Positions 43,135 to 52,071 of a DNA stretch of 64,000 bases are shown piece after piece. The number at the start of each line of letters is the position of its first letter. The first letter of the stretch is position 1. Position numbers and translations under genes: made by a program. Origin of the DNA: Actinomyces sp. (GTDB taxonomy: Bacteria > Actinomycetota > Actinomycetes > Actinomycetales > Actinomycetaceae); contig JALCNR010000013.1 of the NCBI GenBank assembly GCA_022649165.1, forward strand, positions 1 to 64,000, read 5' to 3'. The notes below the pieces were generated by a model, which worked only from the letters and a program-made list of their open reading frames with translations, did not search any database and was not told the origin of the DNA.

Positions 43135-43355
43135 TCGGTGTTGCCTGCCCCGCGGGAAGGTCTCGTTCCCCCATTCCCCTCCTGGCGGAGGCGGCGCCGC
43201 CGCGTGCCCCGAGCCGCTGCGGCCCGGGGTCCGGCGAGGCCGCCGAGCCTCTCCGCGGCCCCTCTCCCGCCGCTCCGGGCCCGGTCGGGGGCAAGGGGCG
43301 AAAGACCCTCGCGAAGGACCTACTCGCGCGGCGCTCCCGGGACGAAGGGACCACA
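43135..43355. other. GC-rich intergenic stretch with no supported gene
   Basis: Part of the 332-bp divergent gap between the SRPBCC gene and pntA. I see no domain-bearing frame or RNA family here. The promoter-proximal part is described separately. Confidence 0.5.
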
Positions 43356-43396
43356 GGCGGACCCGATTCGAACAGGACCGCGGGACCGCCTAATCT
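43356..43396 (+). promoter_or_regulatory. pntAB promoter -10 with abutting inverted repeat
   Basis: TAATCT (43391-43396) is a good -10 for pntA. Directly upstream, arms GGCGGACCCG (43356-43365) and CGGGACCGCC (43381-43390) pair at 9 of 10 positions around a 15-nt centre. The repeat covers the -35 region and spacer, so it may be an operator. The weak -35 (TTCGAA, 43367-43372) would fit activator dependence. Confidence 0.45.
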
Positions 43397-43454
43397 GGAG
43401 CAGTGGCGCGTCGCGCCACGCGATGCTCGTCTTGAGTCCAACGAAGGAGTCCAC

Positions 43455-45014
43455 GTGCGTATTGGAGTGCCCGCCGAGGGCGCGGACCAGCCGCTCGTCG
43501 CTTCCACACCCGACACCGTCGCCAAGCTGATCAAGCTCGGCTATGAGGTGTCCGTGGAGACGGGAGCCGGAGAGCAGGCCCGCTACCCAGACAGTCAGTA
43601 CGTGGCCGCCGGAGCAGAGCTCGCCGGCGCCGAGGAGGTGTGGGACGCGGACATCGTGCTGACGCTGGACGCCCCCGCTCCCGAGCGTCTGGCCCTCATG
43701 CACCCCGGTGCCACGCTCATCGCCCGGCTCGCCCCGGCCCGCGACCCGGAGCTGGTGGAGCGCCTGAGGGACGCCGGCGTCACCGCCCTGGCGCTGGACA
43801 CCGTGCCGCGGATCTCGCGCGCGCAGGCGATGGACGTGCTCTCCTCGCAGTCGAACCTCGCGGGCTACCGGGCCGTGGTCGAGGCCGCATTCGCCTTCGG
43901 ACGTCCCTTCACCGGCCAGATCACCGCCGCCGGCAAGGTCCCGCCCGCCGACGTCTATGTCATCGGCGCGGGCGTCGCCGGCCTGGCCGCCATCGGAACC
44001 GCCCACTCGATGGGCGCGCAGGTGTGCGCCACCGACGTACGCCCCGAGGTCGCCGAGCAGGTGGAGTCCATGGGCGCGGAGTTCCTCCCGATCCCCGTCG
44101 CCCAGGAGAGGTCGACCGACGGATACGCCAAGGAGATGAGCGCCGACCAGGCGGCCGCCGCGAACAGGCTCTACGCCTTCCAGGCCGCCAAGTCCGACAT
44201 CGTCATCACGACGGCCAATGTGCCGGGCCGAACATCCCCGATCCTGCTGGACGACGACGCCGTCAACGCGATGGCCCCCGGATCGGTGATCGTCGACATG
44301 GCGGCCGCGAACGGCGGCAACACGACGATGACCCGTCCCGGCGAGGTCCACACGACCCCCGGCGGCGTCATCATCATCGGGTACACGGACCTCGCCGGGC
44401 GCCTGCCCTCCCAGTCCTCCCAGCTGTACGGGCAGAACATCGTCAACCTGCTCAAGCTCATGACGCCCGCCAAGGACGGTCGACTGACGCTGGACCTGGA
44501 GGACCAGATCGTCCGCGGCATCGCCGTGACGTCCGGCGGGGAGATCCTCTGGCCCCCGCCCAAGGTCTCGGTCTCCGCCCAGCCGGCGACGCCGCCCTCG
44601 TCCCTCAACCAGCCCACCCCCGCGGAGAAGGCCGCGAAGGCGGCGGCCGACGCCCAGGCGGCGGCCCGGCGCAGGCGCAATGCGACGATCGCGACGATCA
44701 TCGCGGCCATCCTGCTGGCCGCGCTGGTGCTGGTGACGCCCACGGCGGCGGCCGGCCACTACATCGTGCTGATGCTGGCCGTCGTCGTCGGGTTCTACGT
44801 CATCACGAACGTCACGCACAGCCTGCACACGCCGCTGATGTCGGTGACGAACGCCATCTCGGGCATCATCCTGGTCGGGGCGATCCTGCAGGTCGGCTCC
44901 TCGAACCTGGCGGTGGGCATCCTCAGCTTCGTCGCCATCGTGATCGCATCCATCAATATCTTCGGCGGCTTCCTGGTCACGCACCGCATGCTCGCCATGT
45001 TCAGGAGGGACTGA
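43455..45014 (+). CDS. pntA: Proton-translocating NAD(P)+ transhydrogenase, alpha subunit
   Basis: 519 residues. Domain I (1-375) binds NAD(H) and carries [22 protein letters not shown] near 170; [19 protein letters not shown] is the conserved RAQxMDxLSSQA-type block. Four C-terminal membrane segments (about 415-515) end [16 protein letters not shown] and form half the proton channel. GTG 43455 has AAGGAG 5 nt upstream. With PntB it uses the proton gradient to make NADPH from NADH. The genes are 3 bp apart. Confidence 0.96.
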   Translation: MRIGVPAEGADQPLVASTPDTVAKLIKLGYEVSVETGAGEQARYPDSQYVAAGAELAGAEEVWDADIVLTLDAPAPERLALMHPGATLIARLAPARDPELVERLRDAGVTALALDTVPRISRAQAMDVLSSQSNLAGYRAVVEAAFAFGRPFTGQITAAGKVPPADVYVIGAGVAGLAAIGTAHSMGAQVCATDVRPEVAEQVESMGAEFLPIPVAQERSTDGYAKEMSADQAAAANRLYAFQAAKSDIVITTANVPGRTSPILLDDDAVNAMAPGSVIVDMAAANGGNTTMTRPGEVHTTPGGVIIIGYTDLAGRLPSQSSQLYGQNIVNLLKLMTPAKDGRLTLDLEDQIVRGIAVTSGGEILWPPPKVSVSAQPATPPSSLNQPTPAEKAAKAAADAQAAARRRRNATIATIIAAILLAALVLVTPTAAAGHYIVLMLAVVVGFYVITNVTHSLHTPLMSVTNAISGIILVGAILQVGSSNLAVGILSFVAIVIASINIFGGFLVTHRMLAMFRRD

Positions 45015-45017
45015 ACC

Positions 45018-46514
45018 ATGACGGCACTGTTCTCCGCCGCGCCCGGAATCCCGGCGCCCGCGGCCGCCCTCGCGGGCGCCGCCGCCACCTTCGTCGACCG
45101 CTTCACGGTGCTGGCCTACCTGGTGGCCGCGATCCTGTTCATCCTGGCGCTGTCGGGCCTCTCCCAGCATGAGACGGCCCAGCGCGGCAACACCTTCGGC
45201 ATCGTCGGCATGGCGATCGCCCTGGTCGCCACGATCACGCTGGCGCTGACCAGCGACCCGGGCCGGGGCGTGTGGGTGACCGCCCTGCTCATCGTCCTGG
45301 CCATGCTCATCGGCGCGACCATCGGCACCAGGCTGGCCCGCACGGTCGAGATGACGGGCATGCCGCAGCTGATCGCCATGCTGCACAGCTTCGTCGGACT
45401 GGCCGCCGTGCTGGTCGGCTACAACTCGTTCCTGGCGCCCACGGCCGACGCGCAGGCCCTCGGCGGGTTCCACCTGGGAGAGGTCTTCCTGGGCGTCTTC
45501 ATCGGCGCCGTCACCTTCACCGGGTCGATCATCGCCTTCCTCAAGCTCGCCGGCAAGATCTCGGGCCGTCCGCTGCTGCTCCCCCACCGCAACCTCATCA
45601 ACCTGGTGGCGGTGCTGGCCTCGCTGGGCCTCATGGTGTGGTTCATCAACGCCCCGGAGCACTCGGGGGCGGCCTGGATCGCCTTGGTCGCCATGACTGT
45701 CATCGCCCTGCTGGTCGGGCTCCACCTGGTGGGGGCCATCGGGGGCGGCGATATGCCCGTCGTCGTCTCGATGCTGAACTCGCTGTCCGGCTGGGCGGCG
45801 GCGTTCGCCGGGTTCATGCTCAACAACGACCTGCTCATCATCACGGGCGCGCTGGTCGGATCCTCGGGCGCCTACCTGTCCTACATCATGTCGAAGGCCA
45901 TGAACCGGAAGTTCGTCTCCGTCATCCTGGGAGGGTTCGGCTCAGGCGCCTCGACGTCGTCGAAGAAGGGCGCGGCCGCCGAGGAGCAGGGCGAGTACCG
46001 CGAGACGGACGCCGCGTCGGTGGCGTCGATGCTCAAGGACGCCCACCGCGTCGTCATCACCCCCGGGTACGGGATGGCCGTCGCCCAGGCCCAGTACCCG
46101 GTCGCGGACCTGACCGCGAAGCTTCGGGACATGGGCGTGGACGTCACCTTCGGCATCCACCCCGTGGCGGGGCGCCTGCCCGGCCACATGAACGTCCTGC
46201 TGGCCGAGGCCAAGGTGCCCTACAACATCGTCCTGGAGATGGACGAGGTCAACGACGACTTCCCGGAGGTCGACGTCGTCCTGGTCATCGGCGCCAACGA
46301 CACGGTCAACCCGGCCGCCACCGAGGAGCCAGACTCCCCGATCGCCGGGATGCCCGTCCTCAAGGTCTGGGAGGCGCAGAACGTCATCGTGTTCAAGCGC
46401 TCGATGGCCACGGGCTACGCGGGCGTGCAGAACCCGCTGTTCTTCCGGGAGAACACCCAGATGCTCTTCGGCGACGCGAAGGCGTCGGTGGAGGAGATCG
46501 TCAAGGACCTCTGA
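45018..46514 (+). CDS. pntB: Proton-translocating NAD(P)+ transhydrogenase, beta subunit
   Basis: 498 residues. About nine membrane segments (25-290) are followed by the soluble NADP(H)-binding domain III. The latter contains [21 protein letters not shown] near 345 and [21 protein letters not shown] near 415. The first 30 residues are a short Ala/Pro-rich lead. It completes the transhydrogenase with PntA and is translated from an ATG 3 bp after the pntA stop (AGGAGG at the end of pntA). Confidence 0.96.
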   Translation: MTALFSAAPGIPAPAAALAGAAATFVDRFTVLAYLVAAILFILALSGLSQHETAQRGNTFGIVGMAIALVATITLALTSDPGRGVWVTALLIVLAMLIGATIGTRLARTVEMTGMPQLIAMLHSFVGLAAVLVGYNSFLAPTADAQALGGFHLGEVFLGVFIGAVTFTGSIIAFLKLAGKISGRPLLLPHRNLINLVAVLASLGLMVWFINAPEHSGAAWIALVAMTVIALLVGLHLVGAIGGGDMPVVVSMLNSLSGWAAAFAGFMLNNDLLIITGALVGSSGAYLSYIMSKAMNRKFVSVILGGFGSGASTSSKKGAAAEEQGEYRETDAASVASMLKDAHRVVITPGYGMAVAQAQYPVADLTAKLRDMGVDVTFGIHPVAGRLPGHMNVLLAEAKVPYNIVLEMDEVNDDFPEVDVVLVIGANDTVNPAATEEPDSPIAGMPVLKVWEAQNVIVFKRSMATGYAGVQNPLFFRENTQMLFGDAKASVEEIVKDL

Positions 46515-46521
46515 GCGCGTG

Positions 46522-46558
46522 GGCGGGGACCGCGACCGGGCGGTCCGGGGTCCCCGCC
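46522..46558. terminator. Bidirectional hairpin between pntB and the flavoprotein gene
   Basis: A perfect 10-bp outer stem GGCGGGGACC/GGTCCCCGCC encloses a second stem GACC/GGTC. It fills the convergent gap right after the pntB stop. No T-tract. Confidence 0.6.
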
Positions 46559-46565
46559 GACCGCC

Positions 46566-48236
46566 TCACCGGGTGGGCGGCGCAGCGGCCATGCGCCGCG
46601 CCCCGCGCAGGCCGAACACCGAGGCGGGGGCGATGGTCGAGCCCGGCCCCGGATAGGTGTGCCCCATCACCGAGGCGGTCGTGTTGCCGGAGGCGTAGAG
46701 CCCCTCGACGACGGAGCCATCCTCGCGCAGGACCCGCGCATCGGCGTCGGTGACCAGGCCCCCCTTGGTCCCGAGGTCGCCGACCACCAGCTTGTACGCC
46801 GTGAACGGCCCCTTCTCCAGCGGTCCCAGGCACGGGTTCGGCCGGACCGTCGGATCGCCGTAGTAGCGGTCGTAGGCGGAGTCCCCCTTGCCGAAGTCCT
46901 GGTCCCTGCCCGTGCGGGCGAAGCCGTTGAAACGCTCCACCGTGGCGCGCAGCGCGACCGGGTCGACGCCGATGCGGCGGGCGAGCCCGCCGAGCGTGGG
47001 CGACTTGTGCAGCAGCCCCTTGTCGGCCATCCCCTTCATCAGGCCCGGCTGGATGGAGAAGGTGCGGAAGTAGCGGCGGTTGTACCGCCCGTCCGTGATC
47101 ATCCAGTACGCGCCGCCTCGGTCATGATCGTTCATGTGGTGGCCCAGATCGATGTAGGACTCGGCCTCGTTGGCGAAGCGCCCGCCCCGAGAGTCGACGA
47201 TCATCATGTAGGGGAGGGACCGCTCGCCGACCAGGAAGCCGCCGGCCGGCCCGCCCTGGAACGGAGCCAGCGTGGCGCCCCACCAGGCGTCGTCCATGTA
47301 GTCGAGCGCGGCGCCCACCTGATCGCGCGCGAACGCGATGGGTCCTCCCGTGTTGCCGGGGCTGCCCGAGGTGTGCCCGGTGACGTCCTGGTATGTGCGA
47401 CGCCACTCCTGGTTGGACTCGAATCCGCCCGCGGCGAGCATCACGCCGCGTCGAGCGCGGAGTGTCCTCCCGCCCCCGGGTCCGCCGATGCGGACGCCGA
47501 CGACGCGTCGGCCGGCCCCCTCGCCCTCGACAATCAGGCTCGTCGCAGGCGCGCTCAGCAGCAACGGCACCTGGTTGCGCACCAGCACGGCCTGAGCGAA
47601 CTGCGCGGCGAGCGCACCGCCGAGGCCCACCAGCTTCTTGCCGGAGACGAGCCCTCCGAGCGTGCGGAACACGAACTGGGCGCCGCGCGCGAAGCCGTCC
47701 GGCGTCGACCACGCCCGCCCTAGGAGCCAGACGTCGTCCGTGCGCACCGGGAGAGGGACGACCCCGCGCTGCGTGGCGGCCCATTCCCCGAGTCGTCTGA
47801 CATCGAAGTTCCTGCCCTCGATCGCCCGCCCGATCTTGCCTCCGGGGCGCTCGGGGTAGTAGTCGGGGTAGTCGCGATCCCGCATGAATCTCATCCCATG
47901 GCGCTCGGCCGTGAGCACGAAGTCGTCGACCGAGTCGATGAACGCCTCGATGCGCTCGCGCGACGAGGCGGGTCCCGGCGCGCCGATCGTCTCCGTCATG
48001 TACTCCAGGGCCTCCTCGCGGGAGTCCCCGGCGCCCTCGCGCCTCATCAGAGGGTTGTCAGGAAGCCACATTCCGCCGCCCGACATCGAGGTGTTCCCGC
48101 CCCACTGGTCGGTGCTCTCCACCATGACGACGCTCAGGCCCTCGTCCACCGCCCCCAGCGCCGTCGAGAAGGCGGCCGCGCCGCTGCCGACCACCACGAC
48201 GTCATAGGTCTGGTCCCCACCCTGTTCTCCGGACAT
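46566..48236 (-). CDS. FAD-dependent oxidoreductase, KstD/fumarate-reductase flavoprotein type
   Basis: 556 residues. DVVVVGSGAAAFSTALGAVDE near residue 11 is the FAD-binding motif; GGNTSMSGGGMWLPDN is a hallmark of 3-ketosteroid delta-1-dehydrogenase-like proteins, and YASGNTTASVMGHTYPGPGSTIAPA is the C-terminal FAD block. The enzyme dehydrogenates or reduces a substrate at a conjugated ketone; a steroid substrate is not certain because no other steroid gene is near. It is divergent from a TetR gene whose operator lies between them. Confidence 0.88.
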   Translation of the reverse strand: MSGEQGGDQTYDVVVVGSGAAAFSTALGAVDEGLSVVMVESTDQWGGNTSMSGGGMWLPDNPLMRREGAGDSREEALEYMTETIGAPGPASSRERIEAFIDSVDDFVLTAERHGMRFMRDRDYPDYYPERPGGKIGRAIEGRNFDVRRLGEWAATQRGVVPLPVRTDDVWLLGRAWSTPDGFARGAQFVFRTLGGLVSGKKLVGLGGALAAQFAQAVLVRNQVPLLLSAPATSLIVEGEGAGRRVVGVRIGGPGGGRTLRARRGVMLAAGGFESNQEWRRTYQDVTGHTSGSPGNTGGPIAFARDQVGAALDYMDDAWWGATLAPFQGGPAGGFLVGERSLPYMMIVDSRGGRFANEAESYIDLGHHMNDHDRGGAYWMITDGRYNRRYFRTFSIQPGLMKGMADKGLLHKSPTLGGLARRIGVDPVALRATVERFNGFARTGRDQDFGKGDSAYDRYYGDPTVRPNPCLGPLEKGPFTAYKLVVGDLGTKGGLVTDADARVLREDGSVVEGLYASGNTTASVMGHTYPGPGSTIAPASVFGLRGARRMAAAPPTR

Positions 48237-48343
48237 CCCTGAACCACCTTGTCTTGGCCGACCCGGCCCGGGAGGCCGCCTTCTCGCCGTGCGTGCCGGG
48301 GTCCGCGCCCCGTTCCGCGACGTCCGACCGACGTCCGCGACCT

Positions 48344-48363
48344 ACCGGATAGCATTGTCCGGT
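48344..48363. promoter_or_regulatory. TetR-family operator
   Basis: ACCGGATA-GCAT-TGTCCGGT has 8-bp arms that match at 7 positions. It lies in the divergent gap, immediately upstream of the tetR -10. It is the likely binding site of the TetR protein, controlling itself and the flavoprotein gene. Confidence 0.65.
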
Positions 48364-48367
48364 TCAG

Positions 48368-48373
48368 TATACT
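48368..48373 (+). promoter_or_regulatory. Leaderless-type -10 of the tetR gene
   Basis: TATACT, 7 nt before ATG 48381. Confidence 0.65.
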
Positions 48374-48380
48374 GGGTGAG

Positions 48381-49007
48381 ATGGATATCACGCAGCAGAT
48401 CGCCTCGCCGCGGTCGAACCGGGGTCCGGCCGCGGCGGAGGAGAACCGCCGGGCGCTTCTGAAGGCGGCCCGGCTCCTGTTCGCTCAGCGCGGGTTCCGC
48501 GTCCCCCTCAGCGCCATCGCCAAGGAGGCCGGCGTCGGGCAGGGCGTGCTCTACCGGCATTTTCCCTGCCGCATGGACCTGGCGATGGCCGTCTTCGACG
48601 AGAACCTCACCCGTCTCGAGCGGACGGCGCGCGCCGCCTCCGGCGCAGGCCGCCCCGCCGCCTTCGAGGCCGTGTGGCGCGAGCTCCTGGATCTCATCCT
48701 CTCCGACGTGGCCTTCGTCGAGACCGCCGTCGAGTCCGAGAGGGATGGACGCGCCGTCCGAGCCGCCGACCGGCTCCAGACGACCATCGTCCCGCTGCTC
48801 GCCGCCGCCCAACGGGACGGGCGGGTGGACCCGCGTCTGACCGCGGGGGATCTCTCCCGCGCTCTGCGCGCCGCCTACGGTCTGGTGGTCACCGCAGCGG
48901 GCGGGCCTTCCGCCCGCGCCGATGTGGAGGCGCTCATGCGCCTCCTCGGACTGCCTGGCCCGTCCCCCCCGCGCCGGCATCCAGGCGCCCTAGCCGGGTG
49001 CCTCTAG
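48381..49007 (+). CDS. TetR-family transcriptional regulator
   Basis: 208 residues. HTH region (about 22-68): ENRRALLKAARLLFAQRGF, then LSAIAKEAGVGQGVLYRHFPCR. The ligand-binding half is all-helical. I start at ATG 48381, which directly follows a TATACT promoter at leaderless distance; the longer open frame upstream would read through the operator. It is divergent from the KstD-like flavoprotein and probably regulates it. The stop overlaps the -10 of the next gene. Confidence 0.92.
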   Translation: MDITQQIASPRSNRGPAAAEENRRALLKAARLLFAQRGFRVPLSAIAKEAGVGQGVLYRHFPCRMDLAMAVFDENLTRLERTARAASGAGRPAAFEAVWRELLDLILSDVAFVETAVESERDGRAVRAADRLQTTIVPLLAAAQRDGRVDPRLTAGDLSRALRAAYGLVVTAAGGPSARADVEALMRLLGLPGPSPPRRHPGALAGCL

Positions 49008-49010
49008 ACT
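49005..49010 (+). promoter_or_regulatory. Leaderless-type -10 of the DUF6153 gene
   Basis: TAGACT, 8 nt before ATG 49019; it overlaps the tetR stop codon. Confidence 0.45.
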
Positions 49011-49018
49011 GTGTCGCA

Positions 49019-49459
49019 ATGATCCTCCGACCGCCCGTGCAGCGCCGAGTCGCCCATCGCGGCCCCCGGCTGGCTGCCCTGTGCCTGGTGGCACTGGCGG
49101 CCGTGCTCGCGTGCCTCCTCGGGAGCCACGCGGCCCCCTCCCCGATGGGCGCGGCGGTGCCCGCCGCGCCCGCACAGGCGGTCACCGCCCCCGCCTCGGT
49201 CCCCCACGCGGACGTCCACGCGGGTGACGCGGGCATGGTCCATGCCGCCGCCGTGTGCGCCGCCTGCTCGGACGAGCACCAGACGATGACCGCGGGATCC
49301 GCCTCGCTGTGGATCGCGATCCTGCTGGGACTGGCCGCCGTCGCCGCCGTCGCCCCGGCGCCGCCCACTCGGCCGCTCGCCCTGGGGCCGGACACCGCCT
49401 CGCGGACCGTGCTGAGCGGATCCGAGCGGCGCGGGCTTCTCTGCATCAGCCGGACCTGA
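49019..49459 (+). CDS. Small membrane protein, DUF6153-like
   Basis: 146 residues with two hydrophobic segments (about 19-36 and 95-115). The region between them is extracytoplasmic and contains HADVHAGDAGMVHAAAVCAACSDEH. This His/Cys-bearing loop suggests metal contact. The layout matches actinobacterial DUF6153 proteins, often found with metal-resistance genes. The ATG at 49019 lies 11 bp after the tetR stop and has no ribosome site. The CueP gene follows after 169 bp. Confidence 0.65.
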   Translation: MILRPPVQRRVAHRGPRLAALCLVALAAVLACLLGSHAAPSPMGAAVPAAPAQAVTAPASVPHADVHAGDAGMVHAAAVCAACSDEHQTMTAGSASLWIAILLGLAAVAAVAPAPPTRPLALGPDTASRTVLSGSERRGLLCISRT

Positions 49460-49628
49460 GGGGTTCCGACCCGCGGGCCCGCGTCGGTGCGGGCGCGGTC
49501 CGAGGACGGCCGCTCCGCCCTCTCCCCGCGGGTCTCCCCTCTCCCCGCGCCCACCGGTGGGCGCGAGCGGCGCGGCGCGCGCCCACGGGACGCGCGCGCC
49601 GCAGGCCACGGATTGAAAGGACTTCTCT

Positions 49629-50273
49629 GTGAACACGAACACCTCCACCCCGCCCCGGATCCCCCGGCAGGGCCGGCGCTGGCTGGCTGCCGGCCTGGGC
49701 ACCGCGTTGCTGGCGTCCAGCCTCGCGCTGTCGGGCTGCGCCTCCGGGGCATCCGGATCCGGCGGCCCCGCCTCGTCGGCATCGCCGGCCGATGTCATCC
49801 TCTCCAGCCATGGCCTGGCCGGCCGGGACGCCGCCGGCGTCATCGACGCGCTGGAGGCACAGGACGTCGACGACCGGCCGGACGGCCTCACGGCCTCCGT
49901 GCGGCCCGACGAACTCATGCTCGCCGATGACGCGGGGCATCAGGCCTCCCTGCCGATCCCCGAGGACCGCTTCTACCTATCCGTCGCCCCCTATGTCAGC
50001 CAGACCCACGAGTGCCACTACCACAGCCTCACCACCTGCACCGGAGAGCTCGGCGACACGGATGTGCGCATCCGCGTCACCGACGACGCGACAGGAGAGG
50101 CCCTGGTCGACGGCACCATGACGACGGCGGACAACGGGTTCATCGGGCTCTGGCTGCCGCGCGGGATCCGCGCGACGCTGAGCGTCGAGGCGGACGGGGG
50201 AACGGCAACCGCCGCCGTCTCCACCTCCGGGGACGAGGCCGCGACCTGTCTGACCACGCTCCAGCTCAGCTGA
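49629..50273 (+). CDS. cueP: CueP-family copper-binding lipoprotein
   Basis: 214 residues. A lipoprotein signal ends SLALSGC (Cys37). The mature part follows Salmonella CueP closely: SSHGLAGRDAAGVIDALE, PEDRFYLSVAPYVSQTHEC, NGFIGLWLPRGI and ATCLTTLQL. The three cysteines of the CueP copper site are Cys129, Cys137 and Cys207, with His128, His130 and His132 nearby. It would bind copper outside the membrane. In Gram-negatives CueP works in the periplasm; here it is a lipid-anchored surface protein. GTG 49629 has AAAGGA 8 nt upstream. Confidence 0.92.
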   Translation: MNTNTSTPPRIPRQGRRWLAAGLGTALLASSLALSGCASGASGSGGPASSASPADVILSSHGLAGRDAAGVIDALEAQDVDDRPDGLTASVRPDELMLADDAGHQASLPIPEDRFYLSVAPYVSQTHECHYHSLTTCTGELGDTDVRIRVTDDATGEALVDGTMTTADNGFIGLWLPRGIRATLSVEADGGTATAAVSTSGDEAATCLTTLQLS

Positions 50274-50304
50274 GAGCACGGCGCCCCGCCTCCGGCGGAG
50301 ACCC

Positions 50305-50354
50305 GGAGGCCCCGGCACCGATGGGGCATCGCCGCCGTCGGTCCCGGGGCCTCC
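50305..50354. terminator. Long hairpin between cueP and the small Cys-rich gene
   Basis: Arms 50305-50321 and 50338-50354 pair at 16 of 17 positions with a 16-nt loop. A smaller hairpin CCTCCGG/CCGGAGG overlaps its left side. It is likely a bidirectional terminator for convergent genes. Confidence 0.6.
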
Positions 50355-50386
50355 CCCGCGGCCGCAGACGCCGGGGAGTGCGGGGA

Positions 50387-50584
50387 CTACTCGGCTCCGG
50401 CTTCGCGAGGGCCGTCGGCGGCATGGCGGCGGCCATGTCCGCCGCACCCGCACCCGCCGACGCCGCCACCGTGACCGCCGCACCCGCAGGAGTCTGCTGA
50501 GCCCGCCAGCTTCTCGGCGTCGACCAGCCGGAACATCTGGCGCGCCGCCTGCGGGGCCGCCTCTGAGATCGTCTTCTCGCTCAT
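50387..50584 (-). CDS. Small Cys/His-rich protein with two CGCGGHG motifs
   Basis: 65 residues. A helical-looking N-terminus (MSEKTISEAAPQAARQMFR) leads into CGCGGHG at 33-39, a Gly linker, and a second CGCGGHG at 45-51. The Cys-x-Cys plus His repeats suggest metal or redox binding; I do not recognise a named family. ATG 50584 has TACGAT 6 nt upstream, the leaderless pattern of this genome, which supports that it is a real gene. It is convergent with cueP, so a copper or other metal role is plausible but unproven. Confidence 0.62.
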   Translation of the reverse strand: MSEKTISEAAPQAARQMFRLVDAEKLAGSADSCGCGGHGGGVGGCGCGGHGRRHAADGPREAGAE

Positions 50585-50590
50585 GCGCCC

Positions 50591-50596
50591 ATCGTA
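50591..50596 (-). promoter_or_regulatory. Leaderless-type -10 of the small Cys-rich gene
   Basis: TACGAT, 6 nt before ATG 50584. Confidence 0.55.
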
Positions 50597-50608
50597 TCGG
50601 CGCCGTGG

Positions 50609-52060
50609 TCACGGCCGCAGACCGGAGACGATCTCCAGCAACCGGGCGACCGCCAGGGCGTCCTCGTCGTGGCCGCGACGCGCCACCACCTGCGCGCCCA
50701 CCGGCAGGCCCTCCCGGTCCACGCCGACGGGCACCGTGACCGCGGGCTGCCCCGTCAGGTTGAAGGGCCAGGTGAGCGGCGTCCACGCGATCCACGACAC
50801 CTCTCCTCCCTCGGGGGTCCGGACCCCCTCTGGGACCTGGCGCCCCGCGTCGAAGGCCGTGATCGGCACCGTGGGCGTCACCAGGACGTCGTGGCCGGCA
50901 TGGAAACGGGCGAGCGCCGGGGCGACGCCCTCCCGCGCCCGGGTCGCCGCCCGCAGGAGTTCCACCGCGCCCAGGCCCCTCCCGCGCCGGAGCACCGCCC
51001 GGAGGCCGGGACTCAGAGCCGCCTCGGCCGTCTCCCCGAGCCCCGCGAGCTCCGCGGCCAGGACGCCCGACCACACCTGGGCCATGTCAGCGCTCCCCTC
51101 GCGCAGAGGCACCTCGGCTTCGTCCACCGCAACACCGGAGGCGCGTAGCGCCTCCACCGCCTCTCCCACCACCCGGGCAACCTCGTCGGAGACCGCCGCC
51201 ACCCCGAGGTCGGCGCTGAAACCGATGCGCAGCGTCTGGACGAAGGCCCGCGCATGGCGGACGACCTCGGTGCTGGACACCCGCGGGGCGTCCAGCGAGT
51301 CGGGATCCTCTGGACTCGGGCCCGCCAACAGGTCCAGCGCCAGCGCCGCGTCCTCCACGCCCCGGGTGATCGGACCGACGTGGGCGAGCCGCCCGAAGGC
51401 GCCGGAGGGGATGGCCGGGATGCGCCCGTAGGTGGCCTTGAGGCCCACCAGGCCGTTGAAGGACGCCGGAATGCGCACCGACCCGGCCCCGTCCGATCCC
51501 AGGCCCACCGCGCCCACCCCCATGGCGGTGGCCACCGCGGCCCCGCCCGAAGAACCGCCGGCTGTGCGCTCGGGGTCCCAGGCGTTGCGGACGACGCCCC
51601 ACACCGGAGAGTCCGACACGGCGCTCCACGCGTACTCAGGCATCGTCGTCTTCGCCACGATGACCGCGCCCGCCCCACGCAGCCGGGCGACCGCGGGCTC
51701 GTCCGCCGACTCCGGTGCGGCTCCCGCCCGCAGCCGCGTCCCGCGCACGCTGGGCAGGCCGCGCACCGCCAGCGAGTCCTTCACCGTGACGGGCACCCCG
51801 TCGAACGGTCCGAGTTGGAGGCCGCGCCGCCACCTCAGGGCCGCCGCCCCGGCCTGGCCCCGGGCGCCGGCCTCGTCGACCAGAGAGAGCGCGCGGAGGT
51901 CCCGCGCGCGCCCGCGCGCCCGGCCGAGGACCTCCTCCAGGACGTCGACAGGGGTGAACGCCCCGCTGGAGAACCCGATGCCCAGCTCCCCGATGGAGAG
52001 GAGACCGAGCCCTCCCCCGTCCCCGGTGGAGGCGTCGGGCGCGGCGGATCCGGTGGACAT
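50609..52060 (-). CDS. Amidase-signature family enzyme
   Basis: 483 residues. The Ser-cisSer-Lys triad is visible: Lys in VTVKDSLAVRG, the cis-Ser in RTAGGSSGGAAVATA, and the nucleophile in GSDGAGSVRIPASFNG. It hydrolyses an amide in the cytoplasm. ATG 52060 lies 11 bp after the SDR stop. Both belong to the metN-metI minus-strand operon, so the substrate may be an amide or acylated compound taken up by that transporter; this is inference. Confidence 0.92.
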   Translation of the reverse strand: MSTGSAAPDASTGDGGGLGLLSIGELGIGFSSGAFTPVDVLEEVLGRARGRARDLRALSLVDEAGARGQAGAAALRWRRGLQLGPFDGVPVTVKDSLAVRGLPSVRGTRLRAGAAPESADEPAVARLRGAGAVIVAKTTMPEYAWSAVSDSPVWGVVRNAWDPERTAGGSSGGAAVATAMGVGAVGLGSDGAGSVRIPASFNGLVGLKATYGRIPAIPSGAFGRLAHVGPITRGVEDAALALDLLAGPSPEDPDSLDAPRVSSTEVVRHARAFVQTLRIGFSADLGVAAVSDEVARVVGEAVEALRASGVAVDEAEVPLREGSADMAQVWSGVLAAELAGLGETAEAALSPGLRAVLRRGRGLGAVELLRAATRAREGVAPALARFHAGHDVLVTPTVPITAFDAGRQVPEGVRTPEGGEVSWIAWTPLTWPFNLTGQPAVTVPVGVDREGLPVGAQVVARRGHDEDALAVARLLEIVSGLRP

Positions 52061-52071
52061 CGTGGGCCCTC

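Noticed and set aside
43366-43390. A GATTCGAA string resembling a tRNA T-arm
   Set aside because: No acceptor, D or anticodon arms can be formed around it; it is the loop of the pntA promoter palindrome.
49487-49930. Alternative open frames around the start of cueP
   Set aside because: They overlap cueP in other frames; only the cueP frame has a lipoprotein signal and the family motifs.
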